64,000 nucleotides of DNA from Sphagnum compactum (lineage: Eukaryota; Bryophyta; Sphagnopsida; Sphagnales), in contig OZ234497.1 in NCBI GenBank assembly GCA_965153455.1, positions 14,246,302 through 14,310,301 on the forward strand, given 5' to 3'. Of the stretch, positions 1-13,825 are shown one piece after another. A model generated the notes under the pieces. That model was given only the letters and a program-made list of their open reading frames with translations. It made no database searches and was not told the origin of the DNA. The translations under genes and the position numbers were made by a program. Position 1 is the stretch's first letter. Each line of letters begins with the position of its first letter.

Positions 1-1640
1 GTTGTCTGCTATGTACGGAGCCATGGCAGCTTGAACTTACTAGCAGTCTAGCGGAAGTTTTGATCAACCAAAATGCAAGAAAAACTGTGTAGCGAGATCG
101 TGACCGGAAAGCTAAACTTGTCGACCTGAGTCGAGACGTCGGTCTTAATTATTGTGGTGGAAGTCTAAGCAACATTGTCGCTCCAGGAATGTTCACTCAC
201 ACGGAGTCTAGATGTCGGCCATACTCTCTTTATCCTCCACAACCTTGACGGCATGCGTCGATCTAAAACAGCAAATGTTCAGCTTGACGTAGTTACGCAC
301 AAGGAGATAACATTAAGCAGAAACTAGGAAACAAAACTGCTCACATATATGATGAGCAATACACTATGCCTGCAGTTGGCCAATTAAGGCTGCAAAACAT
401 TGAACTACTCGTCGAGACACTGTAGGCTCTAACTATAAACGCGAATGCACTGAAAGCTTCACTAGATCTATTTCCACAACTGTCGTTGCCTGGGATTCAT
501 CACCTACAAATAAAAACCACGCGGTCTTGAGCTCTCTGGCACCGTATGTCTTCCTCAATCAACGTCGCACGGTCTTGATCAACTTGTCCCGCTTGTAAAC
601 CTCTTTCAATCAATTTGTGACGTATCAGACACAGTCACTCATGAAAACCCTCACTTGATCTCTCTCTCTCTCGCTTCTATCTCTATGGATATGTGGATGT
701 CACAGACGTCTTTAGATAGAAAGGTCACAAACTCCCTCTCGGCCGGGACTTTATCTTGAACCTCCGGTCTCGAGCTTCAGGATGTAATAGTCCGACAGAA
801 ACCCTCTTGAACTCTCCTGACAGTTACGCTCCTTGAAGCTCTCTTTCTCTCTGCCTCGTGCTCTATGTCTCTCATTAAAAACCGCTCAAGCTGTTTGCTC
901 TCTATCTCTTTCTGTCTTATCTTGACGGCACTCACAGGTCTACACACAATCTCTTCAACTCGAACTTCGTCGTTTTCTTTCCTGAATGAGCGTCTCTAGT
1001 ACGTGTGCTCCCGACCAGTATCTTGAAATATGATCAGTTCCCACGGTGACGATCAACACCGGACTGGAAGAAGACGGGATAGCGGCGAACACTGGAACTT
1101 AAGCGATAATTTGAGATCGGTTTTCCACAAGATAGAAAAGCAGAAGAGAGCTGATGCGATGGAGATACATCGAAGAGAATGAACTAGGAGAAGAGATGAG
1201 GCTGATAAGGGCAGCGATTAACAAGGGTTCCAGCTTCTAACTCCAGAGTGAGACCTGACCCGACTGTGGGACCCATCTGTGACCACTGTAAACTTTTCTT
1301 TTCTTTTTTTTTCGAGTTGATGCATTTTGCCGCCCCCCCCCCCATACTCGACGCTCCTTTTCTACTTTGCCTGGAACACGTATCCGTAAGCCGGACTCTC
1401 CCACCCACCTTGGGTTTCCGTGGAGCTTCTTCCCCAGTGCCGTCACGGCCTGGTGCGTCCACCAGCGCGAGTGGGCCCCATGCCACACATGATGAACATT
1501 GAACCGGACTGCTAGGTAATTTGAAGTATACTTGTTTTCTGTAGACTAAAATTCCCTGTATTGCTTGGACGTAAGAAAATGCGTTCATAAATGAAGTCCA
1601 GGGTACCACCGTACTTACCTTGGCAGCTTTCCACAGTAAT
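1..1640. other. GC-richer island without a convincing gene
   Basis: The first 1.6 kb is visibly richer in G and C than the AT-rich DNA that follows and contains many CG dinucleotides. It carries a short TC microsatellite (659-673) and an 11-base C run (1333-1343). Short stretches on the plus strand are free of stops for 40-60 codons, but every frame breaks quickly, and I recognise no domain. It could be the edge of a gene or of a diverged retroelement that continues to the left of the window. Confidence 0.4.
1030..1182 (+). CDS. small ORF, unrecognised (possible exon or gag remnant)
   Basis: An ATG opens a 50-codon frame that is strongly charged and hydrophilic, with basic (RRR) and Lys/Arg-rich stretches near its end (KIEKQKRADAME). 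It stops at a TGA, after which the same frame again reads as charged residues. Composition is unlike random AT-rich DNA, so it may be part of a decayed coding sequence. I do not recognise a family. No upstream splice site or promoter was identified. Confidence 0.15.
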   Translation: MISSHGDDQHRTGRRRDSGEHWNLSDNLRSVFHKIEKQKRADAMEIHRRE

Positions 1641-4600
1641 TATATTATTTGTCGAAATGTGAATTTTTTTACACAAAATGGATACGTTTTTCAGCATGAA
1701 CAAAATTTTGTGAAGGAAAATAGAGAATCCTTTGCAATAAATTCAGGAATATTTATTTTCCACATGTAATCTTGATGTAATCTTGAGAGAGAGACGTGTA
1801 ATCTTCCTCAAATTATTTAATTAATTATTCCACAGACATGTGTTGAAGCTGCCCCTACTATGGTATTATTGACCTGTTGCCCTACAGACTGACTGCTCAA
1901 CAACCCACATTGCGTCCAACTCCTGATTACTATACTGTGGTGGTCATGTACTGTGAAATTTACCGGGCCCGTTCCACCTACGAACAAATTGAGCCTCGTA
2001 GGGTGAGTAGGCATTTCGTCAAGACGTGGTAACAGGTGTACGAGGACCTGTTTCAAAATGCTTTAACTGGGGTTGAATCAAATCGCAAATGGAACTACCA
2101 GAATCAAAAGTGGAACCAGCAGATGACCGGCCGTCCCACCTGGGAAAATAAAACCTCGAAAAAGTACCTCAATTAGACACAAACACAGCACTGTGGAACT
2201 TTACCCATTTCGTCCTTAAAAATCATGTCCCCGGGCAGTAAAACTTTTTTAAATGATTTTTGGCAGCTCTGTGTTTTATTTTTTGGTTGTGAAGTCCTAT
2301 CAAAGAATCTCTTCAGATGTGTAAGAACTGATCAGTGGCGCTTTCTGAAGGGCATGGCCAACCTTTTGTGTTAGTGATCTTTCTCTTTTGTTTTTCTGCC
2401 TTTTGGTTTGACATGGCATCTCAAAATGTTACCTAGAGTTTTACCACATTATTTGATCTTCACTTTTTCTTGATATTCACAAAAAATTGATCAAAGTTTC
2501 TTTTTGCACAAAGAAAGAAATCAAATGTTCTCACCTTTAATCCACTTCAAGCATTTTGCATCTCCTTATGCCTACACTACAATCCATAATATCCTTTTGT
2601 GGTTGTACAACAAAACCTACACCAGAGCATCTGAAGTCTAAGCCCGTTTTAAGGACTTCCAAAAACCATGCAGATAAATTAAAGTAATTTGTAAATTCAA
2701 ATGTATCAAAACATTTTGATTCAACTCACTCTGGACAACATTACATGCTAGTAATTTAGAATGCAAAAAATTCTCTCAACATCTATGATTGCTTGATTCT
2801 CCATTTGAAACTATGTATTCTCCTAAATAGACAATACTTCATATTTTTGCTCATGCTCTTACTCCACCCTTTTGTCACCAATTTGAGATTGGTTAAGTGG
2901 GTATGTCTCATCCAGACTATTGAGTATATGGTTAGACCCTTCTAATTCATTTGGGCTGGAAATTGTCAACCACATGTGCATGAGAGGATACAATTGGAAG
3001 AAATTTTGATAAAAAAATGTATGCAAAAGATAAATTTAGTAGATCCAAAATATATTTTGATCAAATACAAGATTGAAGAATTTGAAGTTGATTAAACATG
3101 ATGTGGTTTTCAAAAATCTTGCTTCCCAAAAAGAGTCAATTGACTAACAATAGTTGAAATTGGAGGGAGATGTTAAATTAGCTTTTGTTAAGATAGCAAG
3201 GCCATTATGTAAATCATTAAAGCATTTGGAAGGTGGTTTACCAAGTTGAATTACCATTTAATTGGAAAATCATGATACTTCCATGTGGGTCTTGAAAAGA
3301 AGTTTTTTTTTGACCCCAGGAAGCTTTTGAGGGCGGTGGTAGAAGTTGTGGTAATAGGTTTGTAGAAAAAATATTTGAGGTTAAGTAGAAAAACTTTAAA
3401 AACATGTTCATGGAATGTGCCATTTGATTGAATGGAATGGTTACATATAGTGGAAGATGCCTATTTAATTTCCTACAAAATTACAAGAACTGATGGAGAA
3501 GGCCATGGAGTAGGAGAAAGGCACACTACTCAACCTTTTACAAACATTTCCTTGTAACTTGTGATCTAGTTTTTGGGCCCAAGTTTTTACAGGAAATTTA
3601 GGCCCACTATGACAATAACCTTGAGCTTGAGCTACTGATAGAAAAACTTAAAATGCTCATGTATTTTTCCATGAACAAAGAGCAGAAAATTGTTTAGATG
3701 CAAATTCTTTAAGGTGTACCAAAATCTTGTCATAGTGTCACCTTTTTTTGTCTTTTTACCTAGTCTTTTTTTACCATGTGAAGACACATTTATGGATGAT
3801 TATGATGGAATCTATAATTGTAATAGTCTAAAATATAATCTTTTTGAAAATTTTAACAACTTTTGATTCATTATTTTTAATGAGGATCAAAATATATGGT
3901 AAAAAAGGATTACAGTAAGGACTAGGCCTTTTTTGTTTTATGTGGTACACCTTAAAGGATTTTCACCTACCTAGTTAAGGCAATGGAATAAATTTGGAGT
4001 GCCGAGGGAAGCCAAGAAGTTCCCAAAGCAAGGTTCCCATTTTTAGACACCCAAATGGTTGCACATGGCAACATTTTGGCACCAAGTAATATTTTAAATC
4101 ATCTTGCATGATTTTCCATTTTTTCCCCTCTGACAATCTAATCTAACTATCTCTAGTTTTTGTAGCTTGAAGCTAAGGCACTCAAGTTTTATGGTGCCAC
4201 AATCTCTGACCTCAACCTCACTATAAGAGATGTCCATGGTTTAGTGACCTAATGGAATACATTCACCACTGGATATTTGAGGTGTGGGAAACATGTTTTT
4301 TTCGTGCATTTAAGCCCAAGTATGGCATTCATCATAGCAAATTTTAGGAGCAATAGTTAAAAGGAAAGGAGGCACTCAAAAGGGTTCTTTATAGGTGCCA
4401 TTTCAATTTCTTCTCATTGCATCTACTTTTTTTTTTGTTTATAACACACTATACTTTCAAATTTCTCCTACACTCAAATTTTTAATTTAAACAATATTGG
4501 TATCTGCATTTCTTATTTAAGTTCTTGTACCATGTTCTCCTGCTCAGAGGTGCAATCGATGAACTCCCCAACTTGAACTACCCCCAGAAACGTGACTACA

Positions 4601-5521
4601 AGCATCATCATTTCGTCACATTTTTTCCAAGGGTCCATCGGGGAGAACATCGGAATTCTCATGGCCTTTTTTGGTGTCTTTGTGGATGAGAACATGAAAA
4701 TGACCTCTAGAGCATGCCATTATCATAAATTACCTTCGTCAATTGAACACACCAAGCTTTTCATATTTGGATCAATTTTGTCTTCAATAATATTTTCATT
4801 ACATTTTTTTGCCCAATACAAGAGCTGAATAGAATTGTGTTTGTCAAGTCAATCCACCAAGGCTTGTTGACCTTGTCATTGGAGACATTCTAAAAAATGT
4901 TGGTGTTCCCATGGTGTTTCATTTTAGAGTTCAGATTCCAAAGTGGAATGCCAAGGTCCCAACGATGTGGACTCTATTTTCATTTTCCTTGATAAGTTAT
5001 TGTCGCGAAATGGTGTTATCCTACTTTTCCATTTAGATGATTTGCAAGTTCTCAAACAAATCAGAAAATTTTTAGAGAGTTACTCTATATCCATTCAAAT
5101 GAAGTGGGCAATAATGAACAACCTTCCCTTTATTAACATTAAAGGTCTTGGGTTGACGGTATTTTTTTGTTCCCATATATTGTCCATCCCACTCTCTTGC
5201 TGGTTCTTTATTACATAATGGGTGAAAGCACACTATGATGACCCCCTTTGAGGCACTTTTGGGTCTAGTATTATAATACACATAATTGTTCCAAAAGTAT
5301 GGTACATTTGATTTTGGGTATCAATTTTGGTTTTTGGGCCCTAATGATTATTTTTACAAAATTAATGTTATGTAGTATTATTTTTAAAATAATAATTTCA
5401 TTATCTATATTGAAAGATTCACGAGTATATTTATAGTATACATTGGTATAATAGGGCCATTGTTTCGTTTTGATTGCATTAATTTTAAAGCTTCATCAGT
5501 CATTAAAATAATCAATTTTAA
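1641..5521. other. AT-rich intergenic DNA, no gene seen
   Basis: All frames are dense in stops, and the few open stretches (about 60-90 codons near 3.2, 4.6 and 5.0 kb) show no domain and no splice context. The stretch between about 4.8 and 5.3 kb reads in three alternating frames as hydrophobic protein-like sequence, which could be old transposon debris, but nothing can be assigned. Confidence 0.5.
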
Positions 5522-6322
5522 CACTACACCAAAATGCGTCCTAGTTCACTTTAAGTTTCACCAGATTTTGACTGAATTTGGAAATTTTACCATGGTGAAA
5601 CTAGTCAACCCCTTAGTGAACAAGGACCAATTACTACAGACAATGAATTGGTCCACTAATACTTAGTGAAACAAGGTTACTTTCAAGTGAAATACAAATT
5701 TACCAAGTCATTTCACTTACTAATTATTAACTAAGTAGTAAAATTAAGCAAGAAATTAAATTTAAATTATTTAATATTTAATATTATTGATAATTTCATG
5801 ATTTTTTAACTTATGAATTATTGACACATGTCACTACCTATGCTAGGTTAGAAACCTAGCCTAGGTACATAGACGATGTAATCAATCTAAGTAGACACCT
5901 ATTCTAGATAACTACATAGGAGAATATTTGGTCCACTTATCACTATTGACCACAAACACACCATTTGTGAAGTTTGATCCCTTAACCTTTGGGGTGGAGA
6001 CAAACACCCTTACTATCAAGCCAACACATTAATTGTGATGATGTGTTACATTGCATTCTATTTATCAAATACTTCATTTTAAACATTACAAAAACATAAA
6101 CTTTGAAAATTCATATTTTATTGCGATTTTGCTCAAATGAAATGATTACAGTTTTTTTTTTTTTGAATATCATTATTCAGTAACATTTTAATGACCATTC
6201 TTTTGGGAAAAAAAATGTTTAATAAATGGATAAGATTTTTGCTAATATAATAATACTACCTATGTTAAACTACTTTTAGCTATTCTAGGGTTACTTTTCA
6301 TTGTTCTAAGTTATTTTAGTTT
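5522..6322 (+). mobile_element. CACTA-like element, left-end copy
   Basis: This stretch begins with CACTACACCAAAATGCG, a CACTA-type terminus, and is clearly homologous over about 800 bp to the left part of the element at 57150. Shared blocks include the ATGCGTCCTAGTTCA start, the GGTTAGAAACCTAGCCTAGG region and the TTCATTGTTCTAA block near 6300. Similarity ends at about 6322, where unrelated sequence follows, and no matching right terminus is found, so this copy is truncated. No coding capacity is seen, consistent with a non-autonomous element. Confidence 0.6.
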
Positions 6323-9169
6323 CGTCACAAGTTAAGCAGATGGGGACTTATCAAGCTTAGAACCGAGCTTGTCCATTTTTGGTCGCAACCTTGACAAGGG
6401 CATTGTATAGCTTGTAATAAAAAATGGATAGGTTTGGTTGCAAGCTAAACAAGGGGTGAACTATCTACCAAATACCAATCCATGATCAATATTTTCCATG
6501 TGGCAAGTGATTTTGATGTGTGTTAATTATGAAGTTATTAAATATGCATTCATTAATTATGGGTAAACAATAATAATATAAATTGTTCCATCAAAATTTA
6601 TTACGACAATGTCAATTTATCCGTCGGATTGACACAAAAATCGATGTTTCAACTAAATGGATGCCAACATGATGACCCATGCAAAAATGGCATGTCACGC
6701 CATTTTTGACAACCTTGGACCCTTAACTTTTTATTTCTAGGAACTCAAATTAAAATTTTGATACCTTTTTTGTGGATAAACCCTTTCATATTGTTGTGGT
6801 CCATTTCATATTTTCTTAAGTCTTCAACATCCCAAGAAGAGGAGAGTTGCATATATGCAAGAACTTTTTGTATATAAGTTTGTAAATTTTCCAAGTTATG
6901 TTTTCTTACATGTACATCTATAACATATTTATTCCCATTGGAGTTTGATTATCTCAATAAACATGTGTTGAACTTACGTTTTAAAGCAAATGTTCATGTT
7001 ATGTTGTAAGTTTACAACGAAGTGAAAACAACATAAAATTAGGGAGTTAAGTAACTTTAATTGATAACATGAGTTTTTTATAGTTTTTGGCATTCAATTC
7101 CTCAATGCACTACATTCATGATTACATGCCATTAACAAGTCATTTCAAGTAATTTAAGATAAGGTTAAATAATAATTTAACAAATCCAATTTTACATTAC
7201 TTTGACCATGCTTGAATGGATATATTATATTCATTATAATTGAATTTAGAAGTATTCCCATCATTTTAATTTAACATATTATAAGCAATGTCATGATATA
7301 AACACATTAAACAATTTCAATGTGTTAATTTAACATAATATGTATAAATTTGAATAACCATACCAAGCAATTTCAAATTTGTGAACATCATAGTTGACAT
7401 ATATTCTCATAGTTGATATGTATCCTTATAACTAATTTTCATTATGTGAATTCAATTGAAAAGGAAGCCTATAATTATGATCCATGAAGTCTAGAATTCG
7501 TTTTCTGACAATTTTGGTTATTTCAAAGACCAAATGACAAGATACATCTTCATAATTGGTCTATTACAATAAATATGGCACAATGGCCATTATACTCTTT
7601 TTCTTGGCAATTCCACATTAAATGCATGCTAATGATTTCATTTCCTTGAAACACAACCAAAAATAAAATAAACTTACTCATTTTAATATATTTAATTCTG
7701 ACCACTTCATTCACAAGTGTGAACAAAATAAAGTAAACCAAATTGTTACCTTGATAATCTAATTATCACATCAACAAAAAAAACATCAAAACCCGTCATT
7801 ATATCATTATACATTCAATGTTTTTACTCAAATAATCTAATTTATGCATTGTAACATTTGTATAAAATATGTGTCAAGTATGTTTAATGTGGAACAAGTA
7901 CAATTGTTTTTAATTCCTTAGGTGAATACATAGTAATTTTATATCCTAGCTATATTATGTATATTTAATTAATTTTTTTCATGAAAGAATATTTTTGAAC
8001 ACCATATTGACTAGTCAATTTCAAGAATACTTGTTTCTTACTATTATTATTTTAAAGTTCTTCAAATTTGGTATTCAATTTATCATGAATTAAATGGAAT
8101 GCAAAATGACTTCATAATAAAACTTGAATAAATTTTGAGTTTACTCTTTCAAATTATGTCAAAAACTATTTTATATATTATTTTAAAACATTTTACAACA
8201 TTTTTGGTATATTTATTAGACTTTCAACCTCACATGCAAAATATTTCTTAATATATGTGTATATATCTATTCATCCAAGTTTTTTTTTAAATATTAAATG
8301 CAAGTTATGTTTTCTTAATATCGTAAATGGTTACAAGGGTAGTTGCAAGCTAATGTGGACCAAAAATGGCATGATAGGTTTCATTAAAATTACATTTTTG
8401 TAATGTATTTTGACTATGACAATATAGTGACATTTTGGGGTGTCAATGTTTGAGTTTTAAAAAATCATATTTAAGAAAAAATTAATTAGTGGTGACCATC
8501 TAATACATCCCAAAATACAATATTTGTGAAAAAATTTATAAACATTCACAAAATTCCTAATGTGCTAATGGATTTCATGATTTTTCTTCAATGTCCCCCA
8601 AACTTTCATGCCATCTTGAAATGGTTTGGAAAACCTTTATTTCAATTGCTTATGACATTTATGATGATGGCTCACTAATAAATGAACTAACCATTACAAA
8701 CTATGATCATGATGAGTCCATTTAGAAGTTTTTTATGTGCTATTATGATGGAGGGCAAACAAATTAGAAACTCCCCCATTTGGCGTAAAATATTAATTTT
8801 CAAATAATTAAAATATTACACCTAAGTAAGTTACAAGAGAATCACATATTTGAATTCCTTTCCATAAAATACAAAAAAATTAACTTGGGACACATTATAA
8901 TCCACAAGGGTGTGGAAAAAACTATTATGTAACACACAATTTTCCCATATTGGGAATGTCACATGCACAAAAACAACCACGAGCATAAAATTTCAAATGT
9001 GCAAAAAGTTCACAAGACATTATTACAAAACAAGCCTAAACCTAAGTCCAAAGTTGCTCCAAATATGGTCTTGAACAAAAACATGACATACAAAAAGAAA
9101 TACTTATAAAGGAATTTCACTCATGTCGCATGAAATAACACAAAAAAGTGGAATAACACTTGAATTGGA
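6323..9169. other. AT-rich intergenic DNA with short repeat fragments
   Basis: No gene is visible. Around 6370-6460 a segment containing CTTGTCCATTTTTGG and the similar CAAGC/GCTTG words in inverted order suggests a small old repeat. At 8336 the sequence GGGTAGTTGCAAGCTAATG closely matches the terminal repeat of the MITE-like element at 13826, so a solitary end or fragment of that family lies here; no partner end was found nearby. Confidence 0.45.
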
Positions 9170-9412
9170 AGCTATCATGTATTTAGTTAACTCTGGACTT
9201 TTGAAAAGTCCAAAGTTAATAATTAACCATTTGAAAGTTGGAAAATTGAAGAGAAGATTTCATTTGGGAGCCATCAAATGATGTAACAATAAATATCAAT
9301 AATGTTTTGCCTCACTAAATGATCCAACAAATAAATGTTAATATTGTTTTGTTTCAAATTTGATGCCAACCATTAGGTTAGAAAAAGTCCAAAATTGACA
9401 ATTTAGTCTAGA
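9170..9412 (+). repeat. dispersed repeat, arm A (inverted match at 61.5 kb)
   Basis: This 240-bp stretch matches 61474-61722 in reverse-complement orientation. Shared words include ACCATTAGGTTAGAAAAAGTC, GATCCAACAAATA and the CATGTATTTAGTTA start. It has no coding capacity. Separate insertions of one non-autonomous family are the simplest explanation. Confidence 0.6.
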
Positions 9413-10859
9413 ATTAATTGAATACAACTTCTATTGTGCAAGGTTGTACCTTATATTGATCTTGAACAATTTGAAAGTAATTGGAATGGACTATGTCTAT
9501 ATATACCTATTTGGGGGACTAGCTCAAAGAAGCAGCTTTTATTTAATGCCCATTGTCCAAGGAACTTTCTTGTGCACCTTCTTCAAGATTATTGATGAAA
9601 AGAAAAATGCACACTAAAATGTAATAATTTTCAACACATGTTTAGTCCTAAAAACCAGGTGTTTATATTTATAATTTGCATCACAAGAGCTCAATGGCAA
9701 GGTTTCATTAAAGAGATTTTTCCTACCTCGACTTAATGTTTATGATTTTAATTTTATTTCTAAAACTAAGTATTTGGACTATTAATTCCAATGGGTCATT
9801 ATTCAAAAAATCTACATATCAATATTATAATCCTCAACATCCTTTCCAAAAAATCTAATTGGTATTGTGTCACCATATCACATTGCATGTTGAGTTTCAA
9901 ATTGTCACATGCATGGAACTATAAAGGATAGGTTTAAAATTTAAATCCAAACATGAAACAGAAAAACCAAAAAAAGTATGCCAAGGCTAAAACCAAGAAC
10001 ATAAAATGTGCAAGATCAAAGTACAAACAAATTTTTATTGCAATTATAAAAAAAAAAGTAAGTTCACAAAAAGAACATAACAAGGTTATGGTGTAAAATC
10101 ATACATTCTATTTGTGTTGAACATATTAAAGGTAGTGGGGGGTCTTACCTTCATTCATACCCCTTTGGGGACGTAACTCAAGGAAGTTTCAATAGAGGTT
10201 TCCATGTGCCCACTAACTACAGAAGCTTTTTAAAACTTCTTAATTACAAGTGAATTATGAGTTAATTAAGACTTAACTAATAATGAACTAAAATGTTAAT
10301 TGTGAACCAACTAAAAGTTAATTGAAAGTGAATTAAAAGTGGAGTAGAAATGAACTAAAAATTAATTAAGAATGAATTAACAACAAATCATGGATGAATA
10401 TCCATATGAATGAACTCCATTTGTCATATGAAAATGGTGTCTATGATATCCATGTTCATCATTATGGAATGTATCCACTAAAATAAAAATTTCAATTGCA
10501 ACTATAATTTGTAATTAAAAATAAGTTACAACCAACACGTATAGCAATAATTCCATTAGTTGCATAAGTGAAGTCGCATGTAACATTTAATTGCAAATAA
10601 TGATTTAACATGATATCATCACATTCCACATGGATTCAATGTATATGGTCAACATATACAACTTCATCCATTGACCATCCATATCAAATTTGCAACGATG
10701 TTATGACCTATTACAAAATGACATGTAATAACATAATAATTTTTTGTTTAATTATGTTTTTAAAATACATAATGAATACTAATAATCTATTTTAAATGGT
10801 GTTACATCATGCCATGTGGCACAATAGAAATTTTCCATGTGGCATGTTAATTGAATTCT
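9413..10859. other. AT-rich intergenic DNA, no gene seen
   Basis: Stop-rich in all frames. Around 10240-10380 the words TTAATTAAGA and AACTAAAA recur in a loose array of roughly 12-15 bp spacing. Nothing coding is recognised. Confidence 0.5.
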
Positions 10860-11680
10860 GACCAAAATAAATTTAAATCAATATTTAAATAGGTATGTAA
10901 ATAGGTAGGTAAAATTAGGTAGGTAAGATTAAGTAGGTTAGTAAGTAGGATAAATAGGTAAATGGGTCAACAATTTAGGAGGTAGGTATATAAATATTTT
11001 TATTTTAATTTAGGTTTAGCCTTGAAGGTTAAGCCTTTTTTATTAACTCATCCCAAATTACACATGTTTTTAATATAAAAATGTAAAGCAAAGCATCTTC
11101 ATTTTATATTTTTCCAAGATGAAAATGAAAAACAAAACATATGAGATAAATGTTTTAATTGTGACTAAGTTGTAACCAAAGAGTTTATCCCATATCCTTT
11201 GTCTTCTTTTTCAATTGTGTAAACTATATATATTAATTAACTAACTAAAACTAATTGTTTAACTAGGCACTAATTAATTACTTACCCACTTACTGACCTA
11301 CCTACTATTTATTACTACCTATTAATTAGGTAGTAACAACTAATTATAACATAAATTATTGAGACTAGTAAATTATTAAATAATAGAAAATGTAAATAAT
11401 TAATAAATTTAATTTAAGTAAAAAATAATTAATAAGTTTTTTATTAATTTTTAATTTTTGAAAGTCTACTGTTCTTTAATAATAAACTATTAGTAAAATA
11501 ATAAATATTTTTTATTAACTATAAATATTTTAAAATATTTTAAAATATATATTATTGTGAACGAATTAACCTATAACTAATATTAGGTATATATTAAAAA
11601 TAACAGGTAGTTTTACCTACCCAACTATTCAAGTATTTACTTACCAACTTACCTAACCTACATAATCACAATATATGCAA
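10860..11680. repeat. TAGGTAGG-rich foldback array
   Basis: The left part (10890-10990) is a degenerate array of TAGGTAGGTAA-type words on the plus strand. The right parts (11275-11340 and 11600-11660) carry the complementary CTTACCTACC-type words, with an AT-rich centre. The strand asymmetry therefore flips at the middle, giving a potential long imperfect hairpin. This layout is shared with the arrays at 32.6 and 40.1 kb and with the core of the element at 57.15 kb. Confidence 0.5.
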
Positions 11681-13825
11681 AATATATATTTAATATGCCT
11701 TAAATATAAGATAATTAAATTCATGAATATATAAATATACCCTTAATATATTCTAAAACACCTTAATATGCATCAAAGATATATGTACATCACATAAAAT
11801 AACCAAGTTGCAATTACTTTTGCAACTAATTGGATATAGAAACCTCTTCTTAAATGAAAATCCCAAAAAAATAATCAACATGGAAAGATGTAAAACCTAA
11901 TGATTACAAATTAATTACACCATATTCATAAGAAAAGTAATAGATTGAAATGGATGGTGAGTAATTGTAAAAATGATAAAACATAATTGCAAATGACATT
12001 TAGTCACATATAAAAACAAATTAAATGGTTGCATAATATAAGATTTCTTTTAATGATCATGGTTTTTTATTATATTTTAAGAGCCAACATGTTTTGACAA
12101 TTTGAAATTTGATCATGAAATTCATATGATGTGATTATATGAAATCGGATATCAAATTTCTTGTTTTATTAAGTCCTTTTTGCACTCACATGTATGTTAA
12201 ACATGTTGCATGGGCCATGTACATTCACTCTTATCATAGTTTGTTAAAAAACACTACATATATATTTGTGAATGTGAGATCTTTGAAACAAAAAATTCTT
12301 GCATCTCCCACTCCTACTAATAATTGACTTTAATTGGTGGTTCAAATTGTTTTGGAACCCCCTTTAGAAATATTGTTAATGCATGTAATAAAGTTCCAAC
12401 ATGAAACATATAACATATTTTATTAAAGTTGACAAGCTTGAACTAGAAGACCTTAACATTTTTATTATTTATTTATTGATGGAGAATGGACCCAACTTCT
12501 AGTAATGAAGTGTTTCCAAGGGTTGAATTGTCTTGATGTGTTTTTTATGAAACTAATCTTGGTTGTTCATGTTTTGATACTTGTGTTGTTTTTTAACATT
12601 TTACTTGTCCCATTCCTATACTTTTTCAAAATGAAAAAAAGTGATGTCTTAATGTCTACTAATTTCATTACCTGATATTCATGAATTAGAGGATTCACAA
12701 CCTTGTTGACACCTTGAATATCAAACTTTTTAAGGTGATTCAAGGTGTTTATTTGTTGATGAATGCAAGGTATTTCTAGAATTATAGGGTCCAAGAATTC
12801 AATAAAATTTGTCAATTTTCCCTATCACAAAATGCAAATAATTTCTTTATTTTCAAATTTTAGGCATTTTGGCAATGCCATAATAGTTGGGACATACCAA
12901 CCCTATTGGAAAGGTCACATATGGTCATCCCTAATTTATTCTACTATCATCATATTACTTCACTTATTTGTTCAATTCTAACAAAAACATATATACATAA
13001 TTTTCCAATTCTAACAATTCAAATGATGTGTTATTAATGGTTGAACACTAATTATGCACCTTATTAAACATAAACAATGTAATTTCAATTTTTGAATATA
13101 AGAAAGTGAAGCCTTTGAAAAATATGTTTTAAATACATTTACAATCTAGCATTTAAAACATACTTTTCTATATGCATGTTAAATGCAATTCAATAATGTA
13201 AAATACATAAAATGTTTTTTTAATAATGTGAAAAAGTATGCAATTTTTGCAAGTAAATTGAGTGTACATTTTTTAAAAGGTCAATAGAACATCTATGAAG
13301 CTTTTAAAAAGATGTCCATGTCACATTTGATATAGTCACATAGTTTTAAAATTCAATTTGTGAAAAGATTTCACATTAGTTCTAACTTTTTTTCCACATG
13401 CAATATTTCATTTTAAGAATTATGGAGGACTACACTTCTAACACACTTTAGCATGCTTGGACCGTACAATGTTGAATGACAATTAGCTTTAATCAAAATG
13501 CATGATAATGCTAGAGCTATCAACCCTTCAATACCCATGCTTGGGTTAAATTTAGTCACTCCTTTATCATAAGGTATGTGCTTCCTAGAATTTTCAAATC
13601 AAAGTTTGTTCAAGGTCATCAATGTTGTTTCATTTTAGCGTGCCCTCATAGTGCACTTTATATGAATTTATTTGAATATTTATGTATCATATAAAGGTGT
13701 AAATGTGATAAAAGGAATCAATACTAACATTTGAAGTAGTTTTTGAATAATGAATGAATAAGCTAATGGGTGAAAACACATTAAAATCCCCAAAAAGTGT
13801 AGTAAAAAAATTAGTTTGTAGTATT
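11681..13825. other. AT-rich intergenic DNA, no gene seen
   Basis: Open stretches of 60-80 codons near 12.1, 12.6 and 12.8 kb are low-complexity and lack domains or splice context. Nothing supported. Confidence 0.5.
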
